From positions 2,418,001 through 2,482,000 of the forward strand of contig NZ_NESP01000001.1 of NCBI RefSeq assembly GCF_003063475.1: a stretch of DNA of 64,000 nt, given 5' to 3'. The stretch's first letter is position 1. Each line of letters begins with the position of its first letter. Under the pieces are notes generated by a model. That model ran no database searches. It was not told the DNA's origin and saw only the letters and a program-made list of their open reading frames with translations. The stretch comes from Limnohabitans curvus (lineage in GTDB: Bacteria > Pseudomonadota > Gammaproteobacteria > Burkholderiales > Burkholderiaceae_C). Of the stretch, positions 44,234 through 52,310 are shown one piece after another. The position numbers were made by a program, and so were the translations under genes.

Positions 44234-44773
44234 TCATCCAGATTTAGCAAGAAACTCTGAGAGTCGTTGCGATGCCAGTTTTGCTATGGCTTTGGCGTGA
44301 TCATGCCGAGCTTTTTTAAGCTCGGCAGCCAACTCTTTTGCCGATGGGCGGCTGCGCGTTTTCCGCTTGAAAGAGGCCGCCATCAATGCCGAAATTTCAT
44401 CGCTGGCGGCCTCCACGAGAGGCAACAGAGCGTCTCTATGCAGTGGCGAGTAGGCCGCCAGTGGAGATGCCTTGGCTCGCTTCAAGACCGAGCTGACGGT
44501 GATTTTTGTTCTCGCGTCGGCAGGTTTGGCCGCCGCCTTGATTTCCGTCGTCGCCTCGGCTTTGAGTTGGGCAAGCGCGTCATGGAAGCGCTGCCTGAAA
44601 TCGAGGCCCGCTTTGGTCAGCTTGGGCTGCGGTAACTCCTGCATTGGCGTTACTCTCGGCTCGTCCAGTTTCTCCCGCCTAGCAGCGACTGGCTCGCCCA
44701 GTTCAGCTACGCTAGGCGCCGCCGCTTCAGACGCAGTCCGTCGATAACCGTCGATGGAAAAAACTCTACTCAT
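44234..44773 (-). CDS. Small accessory protein D of recombinase cassette 2
   Basis: This 179-aa protein starts MSRVFSIDGYRRTASEAAAP, overlapping the stop of gene C. It is Ala/Lys-rich and helical (LDFRQRFHDALAQLKAEATT, then AKELAAELKKARHDHAKAIA). It has the same place and size class as the 160-aa protein in element 1, though sequence likeness is low. Confidence 0.7.
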   Translation of the reverse strand: MSRVFSIDGYRRTASEAAAPSVAELGEPVAARREKLDEPRVTPMQELPQPKLTKAGLDFRQRFHDALAQLKAEATTEIKAAAKPADARTKITVSSVLKRAKASPLAAYSPLHRDALLPLVEAASDEISALMAASFKRKTRSRPSAKELAAELKKARHDHAKAIAKLASQRLSEFLAKSG

Positions 44774-46667
44774 GGACAACCTCCACGTTCGACGGCTTGT
44801 CATGCCGCTTGAGAATTCTCTCGGCGGTCGCCACGAACCGTTCGCTTTCGCTCTTCATAAGGCGCGTTGATTTTGGATGGGCCATGATCTCCTCGTGGAG
44901 CCCGGCAGACTGCCTCCAAAACTCCTCGTTCTCCGGCCCGGTGCAAAAGAACTTGCAGCGTCCGCAGACGCTGGGTTCGGACCGGTCTTCAATCGGGCCG
45001 ACCTGACCTTCGCAAGCGCCACCCTTGTCGCCACCCTGTAAGAGACAGTAACCCCACTCCATAGCCTGAACGTCCAAAAAAAACTTCTTGATCTGTCTGT
45101 CGATGTAGGTGGCGGCATCCTCCACGGTGAGAACCTTCGCCCCTAGACGCAATGTATCGCACACGGCCTTCAAATCTTGGGCGACGCCGACCGAGACATG
45201 CCCTTCGCCGAATACAACAGATTTTGCGATATCTTGGGCCAGGCCTTGTTTCTCGAGAGTCAGATAGCTGGCGTTCAGAGCGTCTTTGGCGTAGGCCCAA
45301 ACCATGTCGCGCGACACATGGCGAAAATGTCTCCTCACGGCGTCGAGGTTGCCTTGATGTCTGCGCAGGAAGAAGTAGGCGAAGAAGCGTCGGAATTGGT
45401 GTGTTGTGATCCGCTGCTCGTCGCCGGTGAAGTGGGTCCAAGACGCGCTGAGGCTGTCGTTGATGGACAAGCTGTTGGTGAGTCCCCCGACAGAGGTCCG
45501 GAAGATCGAGCCGCCCTCCACGTCCCGGTCTCGGCGAGTGGTGGGCCACGCGGCCCGCGCGTTGAGCTCAGACAGGCGCTTGACCGCCAGTGCAACAATG
45601 GGTGGGACAGGGCGAGAAATGCTCTGACGCGGGTTCGCGGCAGTCTTGCGGATTTTGGTGGTAAGGACGTGTCCGCTAGGTGTTTCGCTCAGAGAATCCC
45701 ATTCGATGGACATGATTTCGCTTGCTCGCCATCCGTTGAAGCCTGCGCAGACGACGTAGCAGAAGCCTTGGAAAGCGAGCTGGACGGAGCGCGCGACTTG
45801 GCCTAGCCAAAGGAGGTCTAGCTCGATGTCGGTGATGCCCCTCTCTTCAATCGAGGGCGTGAGGCGCCTTGGAAGGAGTCCAACGAGAGGCCCACCGAAG
45901 GTCGTTCTCGCTTGGTTCAAGCTAGCTTCGAATCCTGGGTTCTCGCGCATGAAGCGCCGCGCCTTAGAAAGGTTGTTGCCTTCAGCTTGGGAATAAAGGT
46001 CATGGGCTGCCAGAATCCATTTGGTGGCCTCGAACTTGTTTTCGACCCAGTCCACGGCCATCGTGAGCAAGAGGCGTGCGGTGTCCTCGGAAAGCATTGG
46101 AGTCGATCCCGTGGGCTTCAGGTTGCGACTTAGACCGATGTTGACGGCTCGCTGGCTCGGATCGAACGACAGCCCGTCGCTAATGGTGCCTGATCCCGCC
46201 GGCCCGAGGCGATGAAGGTGCCCCAACGTCGCTAGAAATCGTCTCGCGTGTGACGACGTAACCGGGGCGCCATCGAGCAAGCCGGAATGTCGAAGCTGCG
46301 CTTCCTCAACATCGGCCGCTATTGCCGCCAAGAAGGAATGAACACCTTTCGATTCGAGGTGCGTGGCCAAGTGACGCAGGAACCCAGCGAGGAGAACCGC
46401 GGTGCCGGAGCTGCGAACCCTGCGATAGCCAGCGTCCACCCCTTGGTCCATGGCAGACAGAAATTCTTTACAGGCTGTTCGGAAGTTGTAGGGAATGGTG
46501 CTGAAAGTGATCACGCCCGCTCTGCCCTGTGATGGGTTCGCGTCGTTGGCCCGCCACGCGTCCGCGTCGAAGGCGTCGTTCGTCCACGACGGCGACGTGC
46601 GAGCGTTGAGGCGCGGCGCCGGGAACTCGATGCGGGCAGGTGCGTGGGGGGCCGAAGAAGTAGTCAT
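44766..46667 (-). CDS. Tyrosine recombinase C of element 2, Cys-rich tail
   Basis: This protein has 633 aa from ATG 46667 (MTTSSAPHAPARIEFPAPRL), placed behind GGACGG; the frame is open further upstream into gene B. The catalytic domain shows R in GFNGWRASEIMSIEWDSLS, HQFRRFFAYFFLRRH as HxxR, HVSRDMVWAYAKDALNASY with His and tyrosine. A cysteine group near the end (YCLLQGGDKGGACEGQV, then CGRCKFFC) is probably a zinc site as in element 1 gene C. It overlaps gene D. Confidence 0.85.
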   Translation of the reverse strand: MTTSSAPHAPARIEFPAPRLNARTSPSWTNDAFDADAWRANDANPSQGRAGVITFSTIPYNFRTACKEFLSAMDQGVDAGYRRVRSSGTAVLLAGFLRHLATHLESKGVHSFLAAIAADVEEAQLRHSGLLDGAPVTSSHARRFLATLGHLHRLGPAGSGTISDGLSFDPSQRAVNIGLSRNLKPTGSTPMLSEDTARLLLTMAVDWVENKFEATKWILAAHDLYSQAEGNNLSKARRFMRENPGFEASLNQARTTFGGPLVGLLPRRLTPSIEERGITDIELDLLWLGQVARSVQLAFQGFCYVVCAGFNGWRASEIMSIEWDSLSETPSGHVLTTKIRKTAANPRQSISRPVPPIVALAVKRLSELNARAAWPTTRRDRDVEGGSIFRTSVGGLTNSLSINDSLSASWTHFTGDEQRITTHQFRRFFAYFFLRRHQGNLDAVRRHFRHVSRDMVWAYAKDALNASYLTLEKQGLAQDIAKSVVFGEGHVSVGVAQDLKAVCDTLRLGAKVLTVEDAATYIDRQIKKFFLDVQAMEWGYCLLQGGDKGGACEGQVGPIEDRSEPSVCGRCKFFCTGPENEEFWRQSAGLHEEIMAHPKSTRLMKSESERFVATAERILKRHDKPSNVEVVHE

Positions 46668-46684
46668 TTGCCGTCCATGTGGAT

Positions 46685-48856
46685 TCAGTGCAGTTCGGGA
46701 AATGGAAGTTGTATGTCGCGGTCCATCGCAGCCGCTTCCGCCCTGTTGCGGCGGGAGAACAGTTGCAACGCCTGGGCAAACAGAGTGCGCTGTGGTTCGT
46801 ATTGGCGTCTCCATCGACCCGGGCTGTCTCTTAGCAACCTATCCCGCGCCGCATCCAAATGCGCGATCCACTGGATTACCCGGAGGGCATTCAAAGGTGT
46901 GTCGATGAAGATGACTTTGTCGTCAATCATGCTAGCACCCATGCCGAGATTGAGATCATCGTCAACCACCGCCCGCGCGGCGTCGCGTTCGATAGACAGC
47001 GTCGTCGCTACGGCCTCGGCGTCGGCGTCGGGCGGCAAGACGATAGGTGGTGCGGATAGCCATGCCACCAAGCTCGCTTGGCCTTCTCTGACTTGCCGAT
47101 CCAGGTGATCGCGGGTCTGGATGTTGTTTAAGTAGGCCGACTCCAACACGCCCACGTCGCGGCGGCCGTCCATGGCTGCGGTGGAGTTGAAATCTCGACC
47201 GAGCCTGGCCGAGGCGATGTTGATCGCGGTGTTGCGGATCAACGCCAGGGAGATTGACTCCAAATGCGCGAGCAAAGGAGACAGCGTTTCGGTCGTCTCC
47301 GACGCGGGCTGCATCGGCGAAAAATATCCACCGAGGTATCTGCGAGTAAAAACCCAGACATCGTTCGTCCACGCTTTGTCGGCGAAGCTTTTGACGCGTC
47401 TCTCATTGCCCTCGCCATTGGCCCACAGAAACAACTCGCCGCGCAAGTGGATTGGGGCCTGGCTGCGCAGTTCCGAGGAAGCTAGGACGATCTTTTCCCA
47501 CATGCGAGGGATCGTCTTGGCGTTGATGCCGCCTTGGGGAAATGGCATCGCCAGCTGCTCGCCGCCGCCGCGTGGCTTATCCCAACGCAGGCGTTTAACG
47601 CCAGGTTGTTCGTCGTCTACGAGACTGGCTAATTTGAGCTGGGTTGCGCTCATGGGGTTCACGTGCGCCGCGCACAACAGCGAAACGCCGAGCCCCGCCG
47701 TAGCCGCGGAGGGGTGGAAGTGGGAGACGACCTCGGGGGTGGTTATCCGGCAATCCCGCTCTCGGGCCCTTTCGATCAGCATGCCCAGGGCACGCCCCGC
47801 GTGGGAGTCTGAGTCCATTACGCTTCTTAGCGCGGACGGTCGACCCAAAGGAAAGCCTCCGTATTCGAGGTGCAGCAGTTGAACTATCAGCTTCATCCAG
47901 TCGGATCGATGTCCGCCAATGGACCATTCGAAATCTTCCGCCCAAACTGGAATTTCGAGCAAGGGAACATCAGGGTCGCGTAGAGCCGCCTTAATCTGCG
48001 CGACCGTCACTCCCATCCCGTGCCACACCCCATACTGGGAGGCGATCGCTTTCAGGCTGCGTGTCCAGGATGGAGGTTCGCTTTCGCGCGGCCGCGTCAC
48101 GTTTACGGGGACTACGCCTCCCAAGTGCTTCTCGCAGATCGATTTGCAAAGGCTTAACGCATCGGCGCGGGTCAGCGACGGTAGCTCGCGGTAGGAGGCG
48201 AACCAATCTGGCGGACGCCAGCCCGCGACCACCTCTTCCCGCCAACCTTTGGCGATCTGGATGCGGGAAAACATGGCGTCGAGTTCCGTCCAAGCCGCCT
48301 TGATCCACGCGGCGAGGGTCTCTTCGTTGAATGTGTCGATTCCGTCGGCGTGCGTGGGGGCGTTCAACGCGGTGGCGAACGAGGCGCCAGAACTACTCAG
48401 GCTAGCCGCAACCTGCGCCGAGCTTGCGTTGTCCGGCAACTGAAACCGCGTAATCGCGCCATGGGCCATGAGCATGCGCGCCGTGCTGGCGGCCTTTCCG
48501 TAAGCCGACTGCGCGGTTGATGCGGCATTCCGCCCAAAGACTTCGTTGCGGTAGTCGGCCAGCAACGATGCGGAAAGATGGGTCTCGCTTCGTTCATCGC
48601 AAAAGTTGGCGAACTGGCGGAGCAATGTCGATGAGAGAAGGTTGCTGCGCCGGCGCGAGACCGGTCGGTCGTTCTTGGACTGGCCGAGGACAAACGCTTT
48701 CGCGAGCAGGCTGGGGATACATGTGTTTGATGTGGGCGTCGGCCTGAAGTCGTAAGCATTGCCGTCGAGGTCCTGGGCAATTGGTGACCGAGGAGCGTCC
48801 AACTGAACGACATCCGCGCCAAAGGTTAGGTCGAGAGCCGTTAGGCGTTCTTTCAC
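46685..48856 (-). CDS. Degenerate tyrosine-recombinase-fold protein B of element 2
   Basis: This 723-aa protein starts with GTG in a GTGA overlap with gene A. The fold can be followed, but catalytic residues are missing: the first arginine position reads CAAHVNPMSATQLKLASL (Asn for Arg), the HxxR box reads LALIRNTAINIASARLGR (no His), and the LGH position reads MDGRRDVGVLESAYLNN with a tyrosine. It therefore probably has a structural or regulatory role, like the tyrosine-recombinase-fold protein (tfp) of strand-biased circularizing elements. Confidence 0.78.
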   Translation of the reverse strand: MKERLTALDLTFGADVVQLDAPRSPIAQDLDGNAYDFRPTPTSNTCIPSLLAKAFVLGQSKNDRPVSRRRSNLLSSTLLRQFANFCDERSETHLSASLLADYRNEVFGRNAASTAQSAYGKAASTARMLMAHGAITRFQLPDNASSAQVAASLSSSGASFATALNAPTHADGIDTFNEETLAAWIKAAWTELDAMFSRIQIAKGWREEVVAGWRPPDWFASYRELPSLTRADALSLCKSICEKHLGGVVPVNVTRPRESEPPSWTRSLKAIASQYGVWHGMGVTVAQIKAALRDPDVPLLEIPVWAEDFEWSIGGHRSDWMKLIVQLLHLEYGGFPLGRPSALRSVMDSDSHAGRALGMLIERARERDCRITTPEVVSHFHPSAATAGLGVSLLCAAHVNPMSATQLKLASLVDDEQPGVKRLRWDKPRGGGEQLAMPFPQGGINAKTIPRMWEKIVLASSELRSQAPIHLRGELFLWANGEGNERRVKSFADKAWTNDVWVFTRRYLGGYFSPMQPASETTETLSPLLAHLESISLALIRNTAINIASARLGRDFNSTAAMDGRRDVGVLESAYLNNIQTRDHLDRQVREGQASLVAWLSAPPIVLPPDADAEAVATTLSIERDAARAVVDDDLNLGMGASMIDDKVIFIDTPLNALRVIQWIAHLDAARDRLLRDSPGRWRRQYEPQRTLFAQALQLFSRRNRAEAAAMDRDIQLPFPELH

Positions 48857-49980
48857 TCAGGATGCTCCTGCGTGGGAGCATCAAAGCACCCGTCGTTGAC
48901 GATGCGGGCCCGTATAAGTCTATCCGATTGAAGCTCGTCGAATTTGACGTAAATTTCGCTGGTGTGCTCATGCTTGTGGCGTAGAAGCTCTTTGACGATG
49001 GCCCGGGTATTCGCGTTGGCGAGCCGGGCGGCCTTCGCCGCGTTCGTGCCGAATGAGGATCGATGGTCGTGAAAGCGCGTGTCGAGGCCTGCTGCCACGG
49101 ACGATCGCCTCCATGATTCGCCGATATAGTCCGGCGAGACGGCCTGTCCTCTGCGCTTGCCGCGTTCGTTCAGAAAAATGTTGGGCGGCGGTTCATAGTC
49201 TGCGTCCCGAGTTTGAAAGCCCTCGACCATTGCAACGCGGTGGATGGATATGAAGTCCTGGACCTTCTTAATGAAGGGAGCTGGCACCAGCACGGAGTCG
49301 AGCCTGCCGCTCTTGGCTGAGAAGATTTCAATGCTCTGCGTCTTGTTGCTTGGGTTGAGCGGTTCGAATTGATCCACGCGCAAAGCCGCGACCTCGCTGC
49401 GTCGAAGACCCATGTATCGCGCGGCCTCGGCAATGAGCTCGTCACGGAGGAGCAGGGAGGTGGTTTTCCTTGGGGTCGCGGCCAAGACCTTGTCGAAGTC
49501 CGCGCGCGTCTGCGGCTTCACGCTCCTACGGGTCTTGTTTGCGAGCTTCACGGGTGGCGAGCCTTCCGCCTTCTTTGATTGGACGCCATCGTTGCGTTGC
49601 AGGTGGAAGGGAAGAGTCTTGATGTGGCCCTTGACCTGAGCCCAGCGGTAGTACTCCTGGATATGAATCATCCGCAGGCGGACGGTTCCATTCGCGCAGC
49701 CTTCACGCGTGAGCATCGCGGAGAAACGTTCTGCGGCTCCACTTCCAATGTTTCGCCAATGGAGGTCATTTGCGGCCAGCGCCTTCAACCAAAGCGCAAG
49801 CGTCTTGGCGTATGAAGTGAGGGTGTGCGGCGAGCAACCTCGGATGCGCAAATCGAGAAGCCACGCGCTTTGCTCCATTGCAAGCAGCCCATCGACAAGG
49901 ATCATGGGCACGCCTGGCCACCCCTGTCCGTGTCGCATTAGGTGGTCGTCAGATAAAACAATTTCGGTGGAGACATCCAT
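48853..49980 (-). CDS. Tyrosine recombinase A of element 2
   Basis: This 375-aa integrase has a core-binding domain (about 38-130, RIRGCSPHTLTSYAKTLALW) and a catalytic domain with R in AARYMGLRRSEVAALRV, HDHRSSFGTNAAK as HxxR, RHKHEHTSEIYVKF with His and tyrosine. All key residues are filled, so it is probably the active integrase of element 2. It starts 190 bp inside the right end. Confidence 0.9.
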   Translation of the reverse strand: MDVSTEIVLSDDHLMRHGQGWPGVPMILVDGLLAMEQSAWLLDLRIRGCSPHTLTSYAKTLALWLKALAANDLHWRNIGSGAAERFSAMLTREGCANGTVRLRMIHIQEYYRWAQVKGHIKTLPFHLQRNDGVQSKKAEGSPPVKLANKTRRSVKPQTRADFDKVLAATPRKTTSLLLRDELIAEAARYMGLRRSEVAALRVDQFEPLNPSNKTQSIEIFSAKSGRLDSVLVPAPFIKKVQDFISIHRVAMVEGFQTRDADYEPPPNIFLNERGKRRGQAVSPDYIGESWRRSSVAAGLDTRFHDHRSSFGTNAAKAARLANANTRAIVKELLRHKHEHTSEIYVKFDELQSDRLIRARIVNDGCFDAPTQEHPE

Positions 49981-50155
49981 TTAAAACACCAGGGTAAAAC
50001 GATGGTCATTTTCTCTCCAAATTGGCAGCCTCAAAGCAACTGCCGCATTCAAATCAGGGGACCTATCCAATGAGGAAAGATGGTGTCCTCTAATTTTGCT
50101 GTTCGCTTCTTCGTTGTTCCTTTTGTCGAATAGCAATACAAAATTCACTGTTCAT

Positions 50156-50178
50156 GAGTTTTTACTGGGTTAAGGCGA
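50156..50178. repeat. Right terminal repeat and core of element 2
   Basis: GAGTTTTTACTGGGTT (50156-50171) is the inverted match of the left end at 33578-33593, and AAGGCGA (50172-50178) repeats 33571-33577 directly. umuC resumes at AAGGCGA. Confidence 0.88.
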
Positions 50179-50398
50179 AGTTGGCCGACAGCGCGACTAG
50201 GCCTTCCTGCTCTTCCAAGTGCCGGATCTCGAACCACGGCGCGCCCATCTTGATACCCAGCGCCTTGGCCTCATTGCTGCGCGCAATCGCACAACCATCA
50301 TTTGAAGATAGCACAATCACTGGACGACCGTTCAAGCTGGGCCGGAACACCCGCTCACAACTGACATAAAAATTATTGCCATCAACCAGAGCGAACAT
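50172..50398 (-). pseudogene. umuC: umuC, N-terminal piece (first of three)
   Basis: This piece starts at ATG 50398: MFALVDGNNFYVSCERVFRP, the palm start of Y-family polymerases with the first metal-binding aspartate (LVDGNNFY), then VIVLSSNDGCAIARSNEAKA. umuC sequence ends at NFA (TCGCCTT) and a stop follows 3 codons into element 2. Joined to 33570-33495 and 20935-19931 it gives 1308 bp, exactly 436 codons with stop. Confidence 0.95.
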
Positions 50399-50419
50399 GA
50401 CCAGAGCCTTTGAACAGGG

Positions 50420-50821
50420 CTAAACGCCTGCGCCCTTTAGTTGAAGAATCGATACCACTTTGCCTGTAGCCACGCCTTTGAGTAAGGCTACTTCGTTCAA
50501 AAGCACTTGGTTGACAGATGCAAGTTTGGCCAAGTCCGCACGCGACTCTGCGAGTTCCTGCCTCAGGGCACGGTTGATCTCTCGCTCACGAACCAGCGCG
50601 TCATGCTTGGCATCACGCTGTGTTCGCGTCGCCTTGCCTACCAGCCCTCTGATTTTTTCTGCGAGGTCCGGGTAGGTGTTGTGAATCAAGGCAGGGGTGA
50701 CCCCGGCCAACTTTGCAACAGCAGAGATGGATACCTTGCCTTGACCAGCCTGCACCTGCGCAATGGCTTGTTGGATTTCATCTACGGTATTTTTTCGGCT
50801 GCGAGCCTTGGGGTCACTCAT
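50420..50821 (-). CDS. Integrase helper protein with HTH and coiled coil
   Basis: This 133-aa protein starts MSDPKARSRKNTVDEIQQAI, overlapping the integrase stop by 8 bp. A helix-turn-helix (VSISAVAKLAGVTPALIHNT) is followed by a long coiled coil (ALVREREINRALRQELAESR to about 120). It recalls TnpC-type helpers of Tn554-like elements and the small fourth genes of elements 1 and 2. It probably assists the island integrase. Confidence 0.78.
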   Translation of the reverse strand: MSDPKARSRKNTVDEIQQAIAQVQAGQGKVSISAVAKLAGVTPALIHNTYPDLAEKIRGLVGKATRTQRDAKHDALVREREINRALRQELAESRADLAKLASVNQVLLNEVALLKGVATGKVVSILQLKGAGV

Positions 50822-52085
50822 TTGATGTTCCATTCAGATTTGAGGTGTCCGGTGTCAGCAGAACACCAAGGTCAACCATCACTTGGTGCGCCCACTGAAC
50901 GTCACGCTCAGCACGTTGCTTGACCGCCGGGCCAGCATCGTCAATGGCCAACAATTCGGTTTGTTGCTCATAGATGCCTTTCCAGATTTCGGTAAACGAC
51001 TCATCAATGACACCATTCTTGCAGCCAACGCACCGGGTCGCTTCATACAGACCCGCGCCACCACACCCCTTTTCTTGTGCCAGGCACCATCCGTGGCCCG
51101 TGGCGCGGATGTGAACCTGGGCTGCTGTTTCAGCCAACAATGCGGTTCGACTTTTCAGGGTAATCGCACGCGCCTTTTTGATTTCGCGTCCAGCACCGCC
51201 GCTCAAGGCCTGATCACCAAGCCAGGACTCAATCAAGTCCACCTTGAACTCGGGCATCTCGTCCAGCACTTCATCGAACAGCGATGCGTCTTGCATCGGG
51301 TTAGATGCATACAACTGGGTCATGCTCATGCTGGAATGCTTGAATTGCCATTTGAGAAATACAAGCGAGGCTCGCCCCATGCGCGACTCCACAATATTGC
51401 GCGCGTAAGTTCTGCGGCACTGATGGGGTGCCAACTGCCAGTCGGTGCCGGCAGCCTTCGCCAACCTCCGGAATGAGACCTTCGACCCACCATTGGACAG
51501 CGCGTCAAAGTGATAGCCTGTTGATTCACTCTGCCCAGACTTGCTAATGCAAAGAAATAATTTTCTAGCGTCTCTCTTCGCCTTTGCCAACCGCAGCATC
51601 CGATTCGTTAAGTCCTGATGCGTGGGGTTGCACTCCAGTTCCACAATTTCAAGAGCCAGCTTTTCTTGAAGCGGCTTTGCATAGTGGCTCATCAGATTCA
51701 GAACTTTGACCGTGAGCTCGGGTATCAAGAACTCCACCTTGCCTTTTCCCGTTTTATGCTCGGTGGTGGCTACCCAGTGGAATTCAACGCCGTCATTGGG
51801 ATTGATACCTTGTTTGACCAGTTCTCGCGCTTGCTCACGTTTGGCGCGAATTGCTTCCATATTTAAAGTTGGCCAAGTTCCGCATTGATACCAAGTCAGC
51901 TTCTTGTTCCACTTGAATGCGTACTTAAATCGTATGGAGACTTGACTTGAATTTGAAACAACACGCACCTCTCCGTATAGTCCATCGCTGTCACTGAGCG
52001 TGTCCCCGCGCCACTCAACTGGGATAGATTTCAGCTCCAATTGCGTCCATTTCTTACCTTTGCCGGATTTTGGGTAACGGGTCAT
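50814..52085 (-). CDS. Island integrase (tyrosine recombinase) with Cys-rich tail
   Basis: This 423-aa protein has an N-terminal arm-binding domain (about 15-100, LSDSDGLYGEVRVV then YQCGTWPTLNMEAIRAKREQ) and, without a normal core-binding domain, a short catalytic domain: HQCRRTYARNIV is the HxxR box, then WQFKHSSMSMTQLY with His and tyrosine. The usual first arginine region is hard to see. A C-terminal cysteine cluster (GWCLAQEKGCGGAG, then CVGCKNG) probably binds zinc. Position 168 bp from attR, with arm boxes in between, marks it as the integrase of the tRNA-Pro island. Confidence 0.87.
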   Translation of the reverse strand: MTRYPKSGKGKKWTQLELKSIPVEWRGDTLSDSDGLYGEVRVVSNSSQVSIRFKYAFKWNKKLTWYQCGTWPTLNMEAIRAKREQARELVKQGINPNDGVEFHWVATTEHKTGKGKVEFLIPELTVKVLNLMSHYAKPLQEKLALEIVELECNPTHQDLTNRMLRLAKAKRDARKLFLCISKSGQSESTGYHFDALSNGGSKVSFRRLAKAAGTDWQLAPHQCRRTYARNIVESRMGRASLVFLKWQFKHSSMSMTQLYASNPMQDASLFDEVLDEMPEFKVDLIESWLGDQALSGGAGREIKKARAITLKSRTALLAETAAQVHIRATGHGWCLAQEKGCGGAGLYEATRCVGCKNGVIDESFTEIWKGIYEQQTELLAIDDAGPAVKQRAERDVQWAHQVMVDLGVLLTPDTSNLNGTSNE

Positions 52086-52106
52086 GGATTCGTCCTGTTC
52101 ATGGCT

Positions 52107-52129
52107 AGGGGTAAACCGAGGGGTAAACC
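52107..52129 (+). repeat. Right pair of GGGGTAAACC boxes (putative arm sites)
   Basis: Two copies of AGGGGTAAACC, 12 bp apart, match the pair at 11825-11847 in sequence, spacing and orientation. They lie directly upstream of the integrase start, so integrase binding could also control its own promoter. Confidence 0.75.
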
Positions 52130-52190
52130 AAAAAATGCCACTCTATGACGTGAATTGTACGGCCTTGTCATCTTGAGTTTGTTAAACTGT

Positions 52191-52210
52191 TGATTTATAT
52201 AGATAAATCA
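52191..52210. promoter_or_regulatory. Perfect AT-rich palindrome inside attR
   Basis: TGATTTAT/ATAAATCA with a 4-bp centre forms a 20-bp inverted repeat midway between the integrase start and the attR core. It could be a site for an excision or host factor, or an integrase operator; this is inference. Confidence 0.4.
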
Positions 52211-52252
52211 CTGCAATGACATTCAAGGATGGTTAAGGATATTTTGTTTTAA

Positions 52253-52302
52253 TTGCATGGGGTGCAAGGGGTCGAAGGTTCGAATCCTTTCACACCGACC
52301 AA
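52253..52302 (+). repeat. attR: right copy of 50-bp island repeat
   Basis: This is the exact copy of 11718-11767, containing the tRNA-Pro 3' part from the anticodon arm to CCA plus A. It lacks the tRNA 5' half and promoter, so it is not a tRNA gene. It is the original chromosomal 3' end displaced by the island. Confidence 0.95.
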
Positions 52303-52310
52303 AAATGACC

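Larger units (their letters stand above)
33578..50171 (-). mobile_element. Element 2: recombinase-cassette element carrying sulfite genes
   Basis: This ~16.6 kb insertion lies in umuC, 77 bp from element 1. The ends are inverted repeats: left AACCCAGTAATACTCAT, right as reverse complement AACCCAGTAAAAACTCAT. The 7-bp sequence AAGGCGA flanks both sides (33571-33577 and 50172-50178). At the right end a four-gene recombinase cassette (49980 down to 44234) reads inward. Cargo is a LysR-YeiH pair, envelope proteins, two ECF sigma/membrane-protein pairs and a sulfite dehydrogenase. The DNA is visibly richer in G and C than the island core, a sign of foreign origin. Confidence 0.87.
11718..52302 (+). 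mobile_element. Genomic island integrated in tRNA-Pro(GGG), ~40.6 kb
   Basis: The island is bounded by a 50-bp exact direct repeat covering the 3' part of tRNA-Pro plus one base (11718-11767 and 52253-52302). Beyond the repeat, both sides carry a similar terminator hairpin. Just inside each end is a pair of GGGGTAAACC boxes (11825-11847, 52107-52129), suitable as integrase arm sites. The integrase gene lies at the right end (50814-52085). Core genes are a repressor, type III mod and res, two small genes, umuC, integrase and helper. No phage structural or conjugation genes are visible. Two further elements in umuC and one IS in mod make up most of its present length. Confidence 0.93.

Noticed and set aside
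46668..46814. N-terminal extension of recombinase C in element 2 by 49 residues
   Set aside because: The extension runs through the end of gene B and has no domain likeness; the ATG at 46667 has a fitting ribosome binding site.
52253..52302. Possible second tRNA-Pro gene
   Set aside because: Only the 3' part is present, with no 5' acceptor strand, D arm or promoter; it is the attR repeat.
11718..52302. Prophage
   Set aside because: Apart from repressor-like and integrase genes there are no structural, packaging, lysis or replication genes.
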